This document shows, one piece after another, positions 38,302 through 47,580 of a stretch of 64,000 bases of DNA; the stretch's first letter is position 1; every line of letters starts with the position of its first letter. The position numbers and the translations under genes are program-made. The notes under the pieces were generated by a model. That model ran no database searches and was not told the origin of the DNA. It saw only the letters and a list, made by a program, of their open reading frames with translations. Source of the DNA: Pacificimonas aurantium (lineage in GTDB: Bacteria > Pseudomonadota > Alphaproteobacteria > Sphingomonadales > Sphingomonadaceae). The DNA lies in the NCBI RefSeq assembly GCF_020092905.1, contig NZ_JAGSGB010000001.1:744001-808000 (forward strand), given 5' to 3'.

Positions 38302-40584
38302 ATGAACGCCCCCGCGAGAGTCTCGGCCGGTGTGGCGGCGCGGGACATCCTGCGGCGTCTGCACGAGGTCATGGCCAGCCGATCCTCGGCTCAGGCGAAG
38401 CTGAATCGCGTCGTCAACATCATCGCGCGTTCGCTGTCGTCGGAGGTCTGCTCGATCTATCTGCTGCGCGACGGCGTCCTCGAATTGTTCGCAACGCACG
38501 GTCTCAAGCAGTCTTCTGTCCATGTCACGCGCATGGCCATCGGCGAAGGTCTCGTCGGCCACATCGCCGCCAACAAGGAACCGCTCAATCTCGCCGAAGC
38601 CGCGGCGCACCCGGACTTCGCGTACAAGCCCGAAACGGGCGAAGAACTTTACCACAGCTTCGCCGGCGTGCCGATCATCCGGCAGGAAATCTCGGTCGGC
38701 GTCGTCTGCGTGCAGCATGTTGACCCGCGCGACTATGACGACATCGAGATCGAGGCGCTGCAGACCGTGGCCATGGTTCTGTCGGAGCTGATTTCGGCTG
38801 CCGGCCTGATCGACGAGCGCAGCATCAGCGGCGTGCGCGCTCATGAGGGGCCGCTGCGTCTGGAAGGGCTGCCCCTTGTGGACGGGATCGGCAGAGGCCG
38901 CGCGGTACACCACCAGCCGCGCATCGTCGTGGAGCAGACCGTTGCAGAGGACGTCGATGCGGAAAAGCAGCGCGTCTCGCATGCCTTTCAGGTCATGCGC
39001 GGCCAGATCGACGACATGCTGGGAAAGGCGGAATTCGCAGCGCCCGGCGACCATGACGACATCCTCGAGACCTACAAGATGTTCGCCTATGATGAGGGCT
39101 GGATCCGGCGCATCACCGAGGCGATCGAGAACGGCCTGACAGCCGAGGCAGCCATCGAGCGGGTGCAGATGAAGACGCGCCGCCGGCTGCGGGAGGCGAA
39201 GGACCCCTTCTTCGCCGAGCGGCTGCATGACCTCGACGACTTGTCCAACCGTCTTCTGCGCATCGTTTCGGGACAGCTGGGCACGGCGGCCGAGTTGGGG
39301 CTGCGCCGCGACACGATCTTGCTCGCGCGCAATCTCGGCCCGGCGGAACTGCTCGAATATGACCGCCGCTATCTGAAGGGTGTGGTGCTCGAGGAGGGGT
39401 CGGCCACCGCGCACGTGATTATCATCGCGCGCGCCATGGGTGTGCCGGTGCTCGGCCAGGTGAAGGATATCCGCGCGCAGATCGCCGATGGCGATCCGCT
39501 GGTATTGGACGCGGGCCGCGGTCTCGTCTTCGTGCGCCCGCAGGATGCCGTCGTCCAGCAGTTCACCGAGCAGATCGCCGCCCGTGCTCGGCGCCAGGCC
39601 GAATATGCGAAGCTGGTGGACAAGCCCGCGCGGACCGTATGCGGAACCGATGTCAGCCTGCAGATCAACGCCGGTCTGCGCAGCGACCTGCCGCAGCTGG
39701 ACACGTCGGGGGCGGACGGCATTGGCCTGTTCCGCACCGAATTCCAGTTCCTCGTCAGTGCGACGCTGCCCCGCCGCGAACGCCAGACGCGGCTGTATCA
39801 GAGCGTGCTGGAGGCGGCAGGGGACCGGCCCGTCACCTTCCGCACCGTCGACATCGGCGGCGACAAGGCGGTTCCCTATGTCAGTCAGGCGGGGCGCGAG
39901 GAAAATCCGGCGATGGGCTACCGGGCTCTCCGCCTCGCTCTCGGGCGCGAGGGGCTGATGAAGGTGCAGGCGCGCGCGCTGCTCGACGCAGCGGCGGGGC
40001 GGACGCTCAATGTGATGTTTCCCATGGTCTCCGAGCCCTGGGAATTCGATGCGGCGCGCGCCCTTGTGGAAGAGCAGCGCCGCATGCTGGGAGAGCGCGG
40101 ACGGCCCGTCCCCGACCATGTCCGCTACGGCGCCATGTTCGAGGTGCCGGCCCTGGCGGAAGTGCTTCCCGAACTGCTCGAGCGGGTGGATTTCCTCTCG
40201 GTGGGCACGAACGACCTCTTCCAGTTCCTGTTCGCGGCGGACCGGTCGCATCCCCTGCTGGCCGAGCGTTACGACTGGCTCAGCATCAGCGCGCTGCGTT
40301 TCCTGAAACGCATCGTCGATGCCGCCGACAGGGCGGGAAAGCCCGTCACGGTCTGCGGAGAGATGGGCGGGCGTCCGCTTGCCGCCATGGCGCTCTTCGC
40401 GCTCGGCTACCGGCGGGTCTCGATCACCCCCGCGGGTGTCGGGCCGGTGAAGGCGATGGTGCGTTCGCTGGACCTGCAGGCGCTGAAACCCGAATTCGAC
40501 GGCTGGTTAAGCGCCGGCCGCAACATGCGCGCGGCTCTCGAAGGCTGGGCTGAGATGCACGGCGTGGCTCTTCCGCTTCGCTGA
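38302..40584 (+). CDS. ptsP: PTS-Ntr enzyme I (PtsP), PEP-protein phosphotransferase
   Basis: First enzyme of the nitrogen-related phosphotransferase system; it takes phosphate from PEP and passes it to NPr. The 760 residues comprise a GAF domain (about 20-165, sensing glutamine or 2-oxoglutarate in studied members), the NPr-binding helical part, the phosphohistidine domain with His371 in EEGSATAHVIIIARAMG, and the PEP-binding barrel (GIGLFRTEFQFL, MVSEPWEFDAAR, VGTNDLFQF, and Cys in VTVCGEMGG). It does not feed sugar transport; it acts as a regulator. A sigma54-like promoter lies directly downstream. Confidence 0.95.
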   Translation: MNAPARVSAGVAARDILRRLHEVMASRSSAQAKLNRVVNIIARSLSSEVCSIYLLRDGVLELFATHGLKQSSVHVTRMAIGEGLVGHIAANKEPLNLAEAAAHPDFAYKPETGEELYHSFAGVPIIRQEISVGVVCVQHVDPRDYDDIEIEALQTVAMVLSELISAAGLIDERSISGVRAHEGPLRLEGLPLVDGIGRGRAVHHQPRIVVEQTVAEDVDAEKQRVSHAFQVMRGQIDDMLGKAEFAAPGDHDDILETYKMFAYDEGWIRRITEAIENGLTAEAAIERVQMKTRRRLREAKDPFFAERLHDLDDLSNRLLRIVSGQLGTAAELGLRRDTILLARNLGPAELLEYDRRYLKGVVLEEGSATAHVIIIARAMGVPVLGQVKDIRAQIADGDPLVLDAGRGLVFVRPQDAVVQQFTEQIAARARRQAEYAKLVDKPARTVCGTDVSLQINAGLRSDLPQLDTSGADGIGLFRTEFQFLVSATLPRRERQTRLYQSVLEAAGDRPVTFRTVDIGGDKAVPYVSQAGREENPAMGYRALRLALGREGLMKVQARALLDAAAGRTLNVMFPMVSEPWEFDAARALVEEQRRMLGERGRPVPDHVRYGAMFEVPALAEVLPELLERVDFLSVGTNDLFQFLFAADRSHPLLAERYDWLSISALRFLKRIVDAADRAGKPVTVCGEMGGRPLAAMALFALGYRRVSITPAGVGPVKAMVRSLDLQALKPEFDGWLSAGRNMRAALEGWAEMHGVALPLR

Positions 40585-40659
40585 GGCGTTATGGTAAATG
40601 CGTCGGTAAGATTTACGCTTGCCGCCGTGTTAACCATCTAAAGCTGCCGGGCGCACGTC

Positions 40660-40675
40660 TGGCATGGAACTTGCT
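40660..40675 (+). promoter_or_regulatory. Sigma54-type (-24/-12) promoter
   Basis: TGGCATGGAACTTGCT matches the RpoN consensus TGGCACG-N4-TTGCW with one change. The GC of the -12 element is at 40673-40674, so the start would fall at about 40685-40687, on the ATG of the next gene. No enhancer-binding regulator gene is in the window. Confidence 0.55.
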
Positions 40676-40686
40676 GTATCGCTGAT

Positions 40687-40959
40687 ATGATCCACAAGCT
40701 CGGCAACCTCTTCGTTCTCAAGAACGGTTTCGAAGCCGGCCTGGTGATTTATGCGCTCGCTTGGGGGGCCGCGTCGCGCGGGGCAGCCTATCTGGACAAG
40801 TTTCCCGGTAATTTCGGCTGGGTGCTGTTCGCCGCGTGCATGCTCACCGTCCTCATCGCAGGGGCGAGCCTGGTGGACGGCGTGAAGACATGGCGCGAGC
40901 GCCGACTGGCGAAGTCGGCGCTAGGGCGGGTCGTCGCGCGCGCACGGGCTGCGCACTGA
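40687..40959 (+). CDS. Small membrane protein downstream of ptsP
   Basis: A 90-residue protein with two helices (about 14-32 GFEAGLVIYALAWGAASRG, and 43-62 GWVLFAACMLTVLIAGASLV) and a basic C-terminus (WRERRLAKSALGRVVARARA). Not recognised; similar small genes occur in sphingomonads. There is no Shine-Dalgarno before the ATG, and the sigma54-like promoter predicts a transcript that begins at or next to it, so translation may be leaderless. Its last 107 bases overlap the end of the convergent methyltransferase gene. Confidence 0.7.
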   Translation: MIHKLGNLFVLKNGFEAGLVIYALAWGAASRGAAYLDKFPGNFGWVLFAACMLTVLIAGASLVDGVKTWRERRLAKSALGRVVARARAAH

Positions 40960-41608
40960 TCGCGGCGGCGGCGGGTCCGCCCTGTTTCCGCGCCAGAACG
41001 CAGTGAACCCCGCCCATGCGCGGCAGCAGCGCCGCCAGCGGCCGCTCTAGCCATCGAAAGCCTCTCAGCGGCGGTGCCGACAATACGGTTCGCCATGTTT
41101 CCGGAGCGAAGCCACCATCGGCGAGCAGCCGCGTCAGTTCACCGCGGCCATAGGGGTGACCACGCCCGAACGGCGTCGACTCGAAGTGCGTCCACAGGCC
41201 GGCGCGATTGGGCACGATCAGGATCAGGTCTCCGGCAGGCGCGAGGACTCGGCCGACTTCGGCTAGGATCGCCCTCGCGTCGCCATGTTCCAGCGTATGA
41301 ACGACCAGGATCTGGTCGAACATCGCGCCGGAAAAGGGCAGGTCGTCCGCATGGCCTGCCGCGGCGCAGTTCCGCTCGGCATGGCGCGGCCAATATTGGA
41401 CCGGCGCGCCCTCTGTCGTCAGCATGGCGACGCGCTCGAACCGGTCCGGGCGCAGCCCCGTAAGAAGCGGGCGCGGATAGCCGAGCGCGAGCAGGCGGAC
41501 ATGCGGTTCCTGGCGCACGAGCGGTGCGATCGCAAAGGCGAGCGAGCGCGCCGTACGGCGACCATGGCGGCTTTCGTAATATTGGCGGAATTCGGCCGCA
41601 AGAGTCAT
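40853..41608 (-). CDS. Class I SAM-dependent methyltransferase
   Basis: A 251-residue protein of the methyltransferase type 11 group: LLALGYPRPLLTGLRPD (motif I variant), ADDLPFSGAMFDQILVVHTLEH (motifs II-III) and GRVLAPAGDLILIVPNR. The motif I glycine loop is unusual (ALGYPRP rather than GxGxG). After residue 210 the sequence turns Pro/Ala/Arg rich with no family match, and this part overlaps the convergent gene, so the true functional end is uncertain. The ATG overlaps the GGDEF gene stop by 4 bases. Confidence 0.82.
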   Translation of the reverse strand: MTLAAEFRQYYESRHGRRTARSLAFAIAPLVRQEPHVRLLALGYPRPLLTGLRPDRFERVAMLTTEGAPVQYWPRHAERNCAAAGHADDLPFSGAMFDQILVVHTLEHGDARAILAEVGRVLAPAGDLILIVPNRAGLWTHFESTPFGRGHPYGRGELTRLLADGGFAPETWRTVLSAPPLRGFRWLERPLAALLPRMGGVHCVLARKQGGPAAAAISAQPVRARRPALAPTSPVGARAMSSRRPPGSPLR

Positions 41609-43578
41609 GGCCGGTCATCCGGACCAGCGTCGGGGCCGTGCGGGAAGTCGTCTTCGGGGATGCAGATTGCCCGGTCGCGGCCCCTGGCTTTTGCCCGGTA
41701 CAGCCTCGCATCGGCGCGCGAATAGAGGCTGGCCTGCTCTTCGCCGTCGCGCTCCGTCGCTCCGCCGATGCTGACGGTTATGTGAATGCGCCCGCCCGAG
41801 GGAAGCTCCAGATGTTCTTCGCGCATCGCCTGACAGATGCGCGCGGCTGTCCGCGCGGCAACGTCGCGGCCACCCTCCGGGATCAGGATCAGGAATTCTT
41901 CGCCCCCGATCCGGCCCAGTTCGGCGTCGGCGCTCAGGGTCGACTGCAGCCGCCGCGCCGCGCGCCGCAGCACCTCGTCGCCGACCGGGTGGCCATGCCG
42001 GTCGTTGACGCTCTTGAAATGGTCCAGGTCTACGATCAACAGGCTCAGCGGGTGGGCCCGGGCATTCGAAAGGTGCTGTTCCAGCCGCTGCATGATGTAA
42101 CGCCGGTTCGGCACGTCGGTCAGCGGATCGCGCTGTGACAGGCGGGTCAACTGCGCATTGGTTCGGCGAAGCTCTTCGGTCCGTTCGGCGACTTCCCCCT
42201 CCAGCCGGTTCTGCGCGGCGATGATCTCCTGCGACATGCGCGCGAATCGCTGGGAAATGCGTTTCAGCTCGTTCGCAGCCGGATTGTCCTGAACCGGCTT
42301 GGAATGCGGCAGTACGCGGGCCTGTATCTCGTCGAGACGCCCGAGCAGGGCCCCCAGGGGGGCGACCACGCTGCTGCGAACGATCAGGAAGGTCATCAGC
42401 ATCAGCAGGATAAGCAGCGGGACGCCGATGCGCAGGATTCCCTGCGCGACCTCGCCGGCGCGCGCGCCGATCTCATCCTGCGAACGCAGCGACAGGATAT
42501 GCCAGCCCGGGGCGTCGACATATCGCTTGGCGACCAGCGCGTTCAGCCTGTCGGCGCGGCCGAGAAAGGGATCGGCTCCCTGCGCTTCGATAAACCTCCA
42601 GAGCGCTTGCAGCTCGGGCACGTCCGTCGAGGGGAGGTCCAGGAAATCGCCAGTTCGCGAACTGTCCTGCCGCAGATAGCGGGGATGATGGATCAGCTGC
42701 CCCTCGTCGGACACGATGATCGTCTCGGAACTGCGGATGGCGGTTTCCAATCCTTCCGGCAGGACATCCTCCAGAAGAATGCTGGTCCCGAAGGCGCCGA
42801 CGAACTCTCCTTGGTCGTCAACCGGCGTCATGCAACCGGCAGTCCAGACGGTGCCGGTCTGGTCATATTCGATGCGCCCCAGCGATGTGCACTGCATCGT
42901 CCGGGCCGAGTTGCGTTCCGGACGGACCACGGTTGCGAATTCGCGGTCCTGAAAGTCCAGGTCGGCGGGGGCGTCTTCGCGATAGTAGCGCAGGCCGTCC
43001 GGCCGGTCGGGCGCGAAGATCACCAGCGCATTCTCGGGCGTGAAGAAATAGAGACTTTCCAGGTCGAAGGTCGACGCCATGCCGACTGTCGAGACCGCCC
43101 GCAGCGCCGCTATGGCCGTCTCTGGTTCGATCGACAGACCGGGGGGAATAAACGCGCCTACCCCCTCGACAAAGCCGACGGGGGTGATGCCACCGTTGTA
43201 CAGCTTATCGGCGCTGCGGCGCGTACCGTCACCTTGGCGGGGGAACAGCTGCGCGAACTGGCGCTGCGCCTCGCCGTCATCGAGGCCGGCGGCTTCGCGC
43301 CGCAACAACCGCTCGGCCACCTGGTGGGCGGCGCTGATACGGCGAAACACCTGCTCCTGCTGCGACGTAACCTGCTGGTTATAGTCGTCGAGCGTGCTCA
43401 GCGCGGCCGCCACGCCCGCTCGCCGCGCTTCGAAATAGGCGATGGCGGCAACCAGCAGCAGGACAAGCGAGAAGCTGGCTGTCAGGACCGCGGCGGCCTG
43501 TGTTGCCAGCGTTCTTTGCTTCCACAGGCTGGCGATCCGGGACCGGCGCTCGCGGCTGGGGGCGGGTCTAGCGCTCAA
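41605..43578 (-). CDS. Membrane diguanylate cyclase with periplasmic sensor
   Basis: Makes cyclic di-GMP. The 657 residues start with a TM helix ([18 protein letters not shown], about 34-51), then a periplasmic double-Cache-like sensor of about 320 residues, a second TM helix ([17 protein letters not shown], about 383-400), a HAMP/coiled-coil linker ([20 protein letters not shown]) and a GGDEF domain with active site [13 protein letters not shown]. The RxxD inhibitory site is not visible before the GGEEF. Start is TTG at 43578, overlapping the thiolase stop by 11 bases. It lies in the PHA-type gene run, so its signal may relate to carbon storage, which is a guess. Confidence 0.92.
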   Translation of the reverse strand: MSARPAPSRERRSRIASLWKQRTLATQAAAVLTASFSLVLLLVAAIAYFEARRAGVAAALSTLDDYNQQVTSQQEQVFRRISAAHQVAERLLRREAAGLDDGEAQRQFAQLFPRQGDGTRRSADKLYNGGITPVGFVEGVGAFIPPGLSIEPETAIAALRAVSTVGMASTFDLESLYFFTPENALVIFAPDRPDGLRYYREDAPADLDFQDREFATVVRPERNSARTMQCTSLGRIEYDQTGTVWTAGCMTPVDDQGEFVGAFGTSILLEDVLPEGLETAIRSSETIIVSDEGQLIHHPRYLRQDSSRTGDFLDLPSTDVPELQALWRFIEAQGADPFLGRADRLNALVAKRYVDAPGWHILSLRSQDEIGARAGEVAQGILRIGVPLLILLMLMTFLIVRSSVVAPLGALLGRLDEIQARVLPHSKPVQDNPAANELKRISQRFARMSQEIIAAQNRLEGEVAERTEELRRTNAQLTRLSQRDPLTDVPNRRYIMQRLEQHLSNARAHPLSLLIVDLDHFKSVNDRHGHPVGDEVLRRAARRLQSTLSADAELGRIGGEEFLILIPEGGRDVAARTAARICQAMREEHLELPSGGRIHITVSIGGATERDGEEQASLYSRADARLYRAKARGRDRAICIPEDDFPHGPDAGPDDRP

Positions 43579-44740
43579 TGGTCAGCGCGATACCCATCCC
43601 CCCGCCGATGCACAGGGTCGCGAGCCCCTTCTTCGCGTCTCGTTTCTTCATTTCGTGCAGCAGGGTCACGAGGATGCGCGCACCCGAGGCGCCGATGGGA
43701 TGGCCGATGGCGATGGCGCCGCCATTGACGTTCACGCGCTCGTCGTCCCAGCCCAGCTCCTTGCCGACGGAGAGCGACTGGGCGGCAAAGGCTTCATTGG
43801 CTTCGATCAGGTCCAGGTCCGAAATCGACCAGCCGGCCTTTTCCAGCGCCTTCTTGGAGGCCGGGACCGGGCCGATGCCCATATAGGCAGGGTCCACGCC
43901 GCAGCTCGCCCAGCTCTTGATCCTGCCGAGAACCGGCGCGCCGCGGCGTTCGGCCTCCGCCGCGCTCATCAGGACCAGCGCCGCCGCCCCGTCATTGAGG
44001 CCGGAGGCATTGGCGGCGGTTACCGAGCCGTCCTTGGTGAAGGCCGGGCGCAGGCCCGCGAGTCCCTCGGCCGTGACGCCCTCGCGAATATATTCATCCG
44101 TATCGACGGTCCGCTCGCCCTTCCGCTCCTTGACGGTGACGGGAACGATCTCGTCCTTGAACCGGCCGGACCCTCGCGCCGCCTCCGCCTTGTTCTGGCT
44201 GGCAGCCGCGAAACTGTCCTGCGCTTCGCGCGTCAGCTGGTAGCGTTCCGCCAGGTTCTCGGCGGTCTGGCCCATATGATAGCCGTTGAACGCGTCCCAC
44301 AGTCCGTCGCGGATCATCGTGTCGATCAGTTTCAGGTCGCCCATCTTCTGCCCCTGGCGAAGATGCTGCGCGTGTGGGGCGAGCGACATGCTTTCCTGCC
44401 CGCCCGCGATCATGATGTCCGCTTCGCCCAGCGCGATCTGCTGGCTGGCGAGCGCGACGGCGCGCAGGCCTGATCCGCACACCTGGTTCACGCCATAGGC
44501 CGGCGTCGCCTCGTGGATACCGGCGGCGATGGAGGCCTGCCGCGCCGGGTTCTGGCCCTGGGCGGCGGTAAGCACCTGGCCCAGGATGACTTCGGCGATA
44601 TCCTCGCCCGTCACACCGGCCTCCTCCATCGCGGCGACGATGGCGGCGCGGCCCAGTTCATGCGCCGGCGTATCGGCGAAACTGCCGAGAAAACTGCCGA
44701 CGGGGGTGCGTTTCGCGGCTGCGATTACGGTTTCGACCAT
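43568..44740 (-). CDS. Acetyl-CoA C-acetyltransferase (thiolase), PhaA type
   Basis: Condenses two acetyl-CoA to acetoacetyl-CoA, the first step to polyhydroxybutyrate. 390 residues. The catalytic Cys is in [15 protein letters not shown] near residue 90, the active-site His in [19 protein letters not shown], and the second Cys in [15 protein letters not shown] at the C-terminus. I chose the ATG at 44740 with GAAGGGA upstream. It follows the PhaC-like gene by 35 bases, and phaR diverges beyond it, which supports the storage-polymer role. The window carries no phaB next to it. Confidence 0.93.
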   Translation of the reverse strand: MVETVIAAAKRTPVGSFLGSFADTPAHELGRAAIVAAMEEAGVTGEDIAEVILGQVLTAAQGQNPARQASIAAGIHEATPAYGVNQVCGSGLRAVALASQQIALGEADIMIAGGQESMSLAPHAQHLRQGQKMGDLKLIDTMIRDGLWDAFNGYHMGQTAENLAERYQLTREAQDSFAAASQNKAEAARGSGRFKDEIVPVTVKERKGERTVDTDEYIREGVTAEGLAGLRPAFTKDGSVTAANASGLNDGAAALVLMSAAEAERRGAPVLGRIKSWASCGVDPAYMGIGPVPASKKALEKAGWSISDLDLIEANEAFAAQSLSVGKELGWDDERVNVNGGAIAIGHPIGASGARILVTLLHEMKKRDAKKGLATLCIGGGMGIALTIER

Positions 44741-44775
44741 AAAGTTGGTCCCTTCGATATCCGTTTGCGCCCCAC

Positions 44776-45870
44776 CTACAGGGTTTCGAGCCACTGTGCG
44801 ACGGGATTCCAGACGTGGCGCGGAGCCTCGCTGCCGACGATCATGCCGACATGGCCCAGCGGAACGGTCAGCTGCTCGGGCGCGGGCGCGGCGGCGGCGG
44901 CGGGCACGATGCGATCTGCTTCCGCGCGGATATCCAACCATGGGCAGGAGAGGACCTCGGGCGTGATCGTCGTTCCGGCGACGGTCCAGCCCTGCTCGAA
45001 GAGGCAGTCGCCGAAGCCGCGTTCGAACAGTTCGGCGGCGGCGGCGAGGGGCAGCGGCGTGCCGCCATTCGCCCAGTCCTCCATCCGCTCGAAGCGGGCC
45101 GCGGCATCGCTGGCAGGCGGCATGGCCGCATAGCGTTCGAACTTCCTCACGGGCAGGGCGGGGTCGAGCGACCAGAAGGCCGGCTGGACCAGGTCCATGC
45201 TGACGGCGCCCAGCTTCCGGGCAAGTGGTTCTATGGCGCGCCAATACGCCGTCAGCTCGGCACGGGCCGTGTCGCCATAAGCGGACAGCGTCCAGGTCGA
45301 GGCAAGGGTCAGCAGGCCGCGAACGGTCAGGAGACGCGCCGCTGCGGCGGCGAAGACGCTGCCGAGGCAATAGCCGGCGAGTACCGGGCGTTCCAGCGCG
45401 CCCAGCAGGGGCAGCAGATGCTGTTCTACGAGCCCGGCCAGGGAAGGGCCCTCGTTCCCCGCGGCGGGCCGCTGCCAGTGAACCAGAAAGACCTCCCAGC
45501 CTTGCGCGGCGAGGAAACGGGCAAGCGACCGCTCGCCCAGGTCGAGCACCCAGGGTGGATTGACGAGCGACGGAATGAACACCAGCGGCGGCCCTGTCCC
45601 GCCGATGCGGGCCAGCTTTGCCAGCCCGGTATCCGCGACGGAATCGAACTGCCCCGGCCGGGCGTCCAGTGCCGTCTCCTGATATCGGCGGACGGCGGCC
45701 AGGATACGTCTGCGGCGCGCGGGGTCTCCGTTCGTCTCGCGTTCCAGCAAATGCAGGAACAGCGGGAGGGGGTGAGGACCTCGGCCGCGCGCGCCTTCGC
45801 CTCGTTGCTGCGCAGCAGCGCTCCATGCTATCCTATTCGCATCCGCAAAAAAGGGGGGATGTCTTGCCAC
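44776..45870 (-). CDS. PhaC-like alpha/beta hydrolase
   Basis: Likely polyhydroxyalkanoate synthase-like enzyme of about 364 residues. [15 protein letters not shown] and LVHWQRP are typical of the PhaC superfamily, the nucleophile elbow is [12 protein letters not shown] with cysteine in the lipase-box position, the Asp is in [13 protein letters not shown] and the His in [14 protein letters not shown]. It is shorter than class I PhaC (about 580) and lacks its N-terminal domain. The start is doubtful: the GTG at 45870 overlaps the divergent phaR start by 7 bases, and codons before residue 17 look non-coding. A depolymerase or other acyltransferase role is possible. Confidence 0.78.
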   Translation of the reverse strand: MARHPPFFADANRIAWSAAAQQRGEGARGRGPHPLPLFLHLLERETNGDPARRRRILAAVRRYQETALDARPGQFDSVADTGLAKLARIGGTGPPLVFIPSLVNPPWVLDLGERSLARFLAAQGWEVFLVHWQRPAAGNEGPSLAGLVEQHLLPLLGALERPVLAGYCLGSVFAAAAARLLTVRGLLTLASTWTLSAYGDTARAELTAYWRAIEPLARKLGAVSMDLVQPAFWSLDPALPVRKFERYAAMPPASDAAARFERMEDWANGGTPLPLAAAAELFERGFGDCLFEQGWTVAGTTITPEVLSCPWLDIRAEADRIVPAAAAAPAPEQLTVPLGHVGMIVGSEAPRHVWNPVAQWLETL

Positions 45871-46412
45871 GCAGATCCAAGCAGACGAATGGTCAGGACG
45901 ACGGTCCGACGATCATCAAGAAATATGCCAACCGGCGCCTCTATAACACCGGCACGTCCAGCTACATAACGCTCGACACGCTGGCGCAGATGACGCGCGA
46001 GGGAACCGAGTTCAAAGTCATCGACGCAAAGTCCGGGGAGGACATCACGCGAACCGTGCTGACGCAGATCATCATGGACGAGGAAACGAACGGCCAGACG
46101 ATGCTGCCGACCAGCTTCCTTCGTGAGATCATCGCCATGTACGGCAACCAGATGCAGGCCATGCTGCCCAGCTATCTTGAGGCGTCCATGGCCGCCTTTC
46201 GCCGCAATCAGGAGCAGTTCGCGAAGACCATGATGGGCGGGAACGCCTTCGGCGCGCTCGCCCAGCAGAATCTGAAGATGTTCGAGGCGGCGTTCAGCGG
46301 CGGCAAGAACGAGACGCAGGACGCTGAGCCGGAAGCGGGCCGCCCCGACGAAATCGCCGAATTGAAGGCAGAGCTGGCCGCGATGAAGGAAAAGCTCGAC
46401 CGCATCGGTTAG
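45864..46412 (+). CDS. phaR: Polyhydroxyalkanoate synthesis repressor PhaR
   Basis: DNA- and PHA-binding regulator of polymer storage. 182 residues. The N-terminal DNA-binding domain reads TIIKKYANRRLYNTGTSSYI, LDTLAQMTREG, and EDITRTVLTQIIMDEE, and the second domain includes TSFLREIIAMYGNQMQ. The C-terminus is a coiled coil (DEIAELKAELAAMKEKLDRI). The start is a TTG at 45864 with AAGGGGGGA immediately upstream; an ATG at 45825 lacks this. The gene diverges from the PhaC-like gene, fitting repression of that operon. Confidence 0.93.
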   Translation: MPRRSKQTNGQDDGPTIIKKYANRRLYNTGTSSYITLDTLAQMTREGTEFKVIDAKSGEDITRTVLTQIIMDEETNGQTMLPTSFLREIIAMYGNQMQAMLPSYLEASMAAFRRNQEQFAKTMMGGNAFGALAQQNLKMFEAAFSGGKNETQDAEPEAGRPDEIAELKAELAAMKEKLDRIG

Positions 46413-46437
46413 TCGCCGCACGGTCTACAGCATGAAG

Positions 46438-46476
46438 AAGGGGCCGGAACGCATGTCGCGCTGCGGCCCCTTTTTT
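46438..46476 (+). terminator. Terminator of phaR
   Basis: Stem AAGGGGCCG / CGGCCCCTT of 9 bp around a 17-base loop, with six T after it (46471-46476). Confidence 0.85.
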
Positions 46477-46493
46477 CAAATCCGGTCCGGGGA

Positions 46494-47435
46494 TCAGGAC
46501 GGGCGGTAGTAGACCAGCACTTCGCGGCGGAAGGCGGCGTCGTCGAAATTCGGCGAATCGTCCTTTGCGAAGCTGGGGGCGCTCTTCAGCTGTTCCTTGT
46601 CGATGTTCAGCACATAGGCATCGTGCTTCGTCTCATAGTCGAGCACCGGCCAGGGAAGCGGGTAATAATGCGCGCCGAGGCCCGCGACACCGCCGAATTC
46701 GAGCACGGCATAGGCGACGCGGCCGGTATATTTGTCGACCATGAAGTTCATCACCGACCCGATCTTGTCGCCATCCTTGTCGACGACCTTCGTGCCCTCG
46801 ACCTTGTCTGAGGCGATCAGGCGCACGGTCTCGTCGGTCTGCAGACGAAGCTCGAAATCGTCGGCATCGGCGGTTCGCGGATCGGTCGAACGATTGCGGT
46901 AGGCGCGGGATCCGGCGACGGCGGCCGCACCGACCGCAGCCACACCGAGAGCGGCGCCTGCGCCCATGCCGATCTTGTTCCAGTCCCAGCTGCCGCCCGG
47001 AATGCGCTTCAGCTTGGCGCGGGTATAGCGCTCGCCCAGCGTCGTGCCTTCTTCGCTGTTCACCAGCGGCTGCGCTTGGCCGATCAGGACTTCGTGCCGG
47101 CCGCATAGACGGTCGAGCTGTTCCAGCGCCACCTTGAAGCTCTCGGTCCAGTCCGGCTCGTTCTTGCCGGGCCGGTCGAGCCAGGAGAGGTCGCGGCGCA
47201 TCGACTTGTGATGCTGCTCGATCTCGTGGACCGTCGCGCTGGTTGCTTTCTGTTTCTCCAGCGGCGGAAACACCACGTCCTCGACGGCCGCAAGGTGGCG
47301 GCGAAGCTTGGTGTCGAACAGGTCGAACTGGTTGTCGCGGCTCGCCGGTCCCTCGCCGTCCATGGCGTTGAGGACGTCCTTCCCGAGCGACTTCAGTTCT
47401 TCATGATCGGATTCGATTTGTGTCCAGATATTCAT
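46494..47435 (-). CDS. Hemerythrin-like domain fused to a PRC-barrel
   Basis: 313 residues. N-terminal hemerythrin-type four-helix bundle (1-150) with histidines and glutamates in MNIWTQIESDHEELKSL, DTKLRRHLAAVEDVVFPPLE, VHEIEQHHKSMRRDL and LCGRHEVLIG, a diiron pattern; then a Gly/Ala-rich hydrophobic stretch (GMGAGAALGVAAVGAAAVAG), and a C-terminal PRC-barrel (IASDKVEGTKVVDKDGDKIG, MVDKYTGRVAYAVLEFGG). It could sense or handle oxygen, NO or iron at the membrane. The ATG at 47435 follows GGGGCCAGG. It is separated from phaR by the shared terminator region. Function not known. Confidence 0.82.
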   Translation of the reverse strand: MNIWTQIESDHEELKSLGKDVLNAMDGEGPASRDNQFDLFDTKLRRHLAAVEDVVFPPLEKQKATSATVHEIEQHHKSMRRDLSWLDRPGKNEPDWTESFKVALEQLDRLCGRHEVLIGQAQPLVNSEEGTTLGERYTRAKLKRIPGGSWDWNKIGMGAGAALGVAAVGAAAVAGSRAYRNRSTDPRTADADDFELRLQTDETVRLIASDKVEGTKVVDKDGDKIGSVMNFMVDKYTGRVAYAVLEFGGVAGLGAHYYPLPWPVLDYETKHDAYVLNIDKEQLKSAPSFAKDDSPNFDDAAFRREVLVYYRPS

Positions 47436-47580
47436 CCTGGCCCCTTTCTGCGTCATTGTGAGCGATCTTGCTCGAACAACTGAACGTAAGGGGGGACGGT
47501 TCCGGACGAGGCGTGCGATCATGCACGGGATGAAGCTGCTACGCCGAGCCGCGCGGGGGTCTCGCTGGCAGCCGGGCGGG

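Noticed and set aside
47436-47560. EcfG promoter before the hemerythrin-PRC gene
   Set aside because: A GGAAC is present, but CGTT is 12 bases away, and at 17 bases only AGTT is found.
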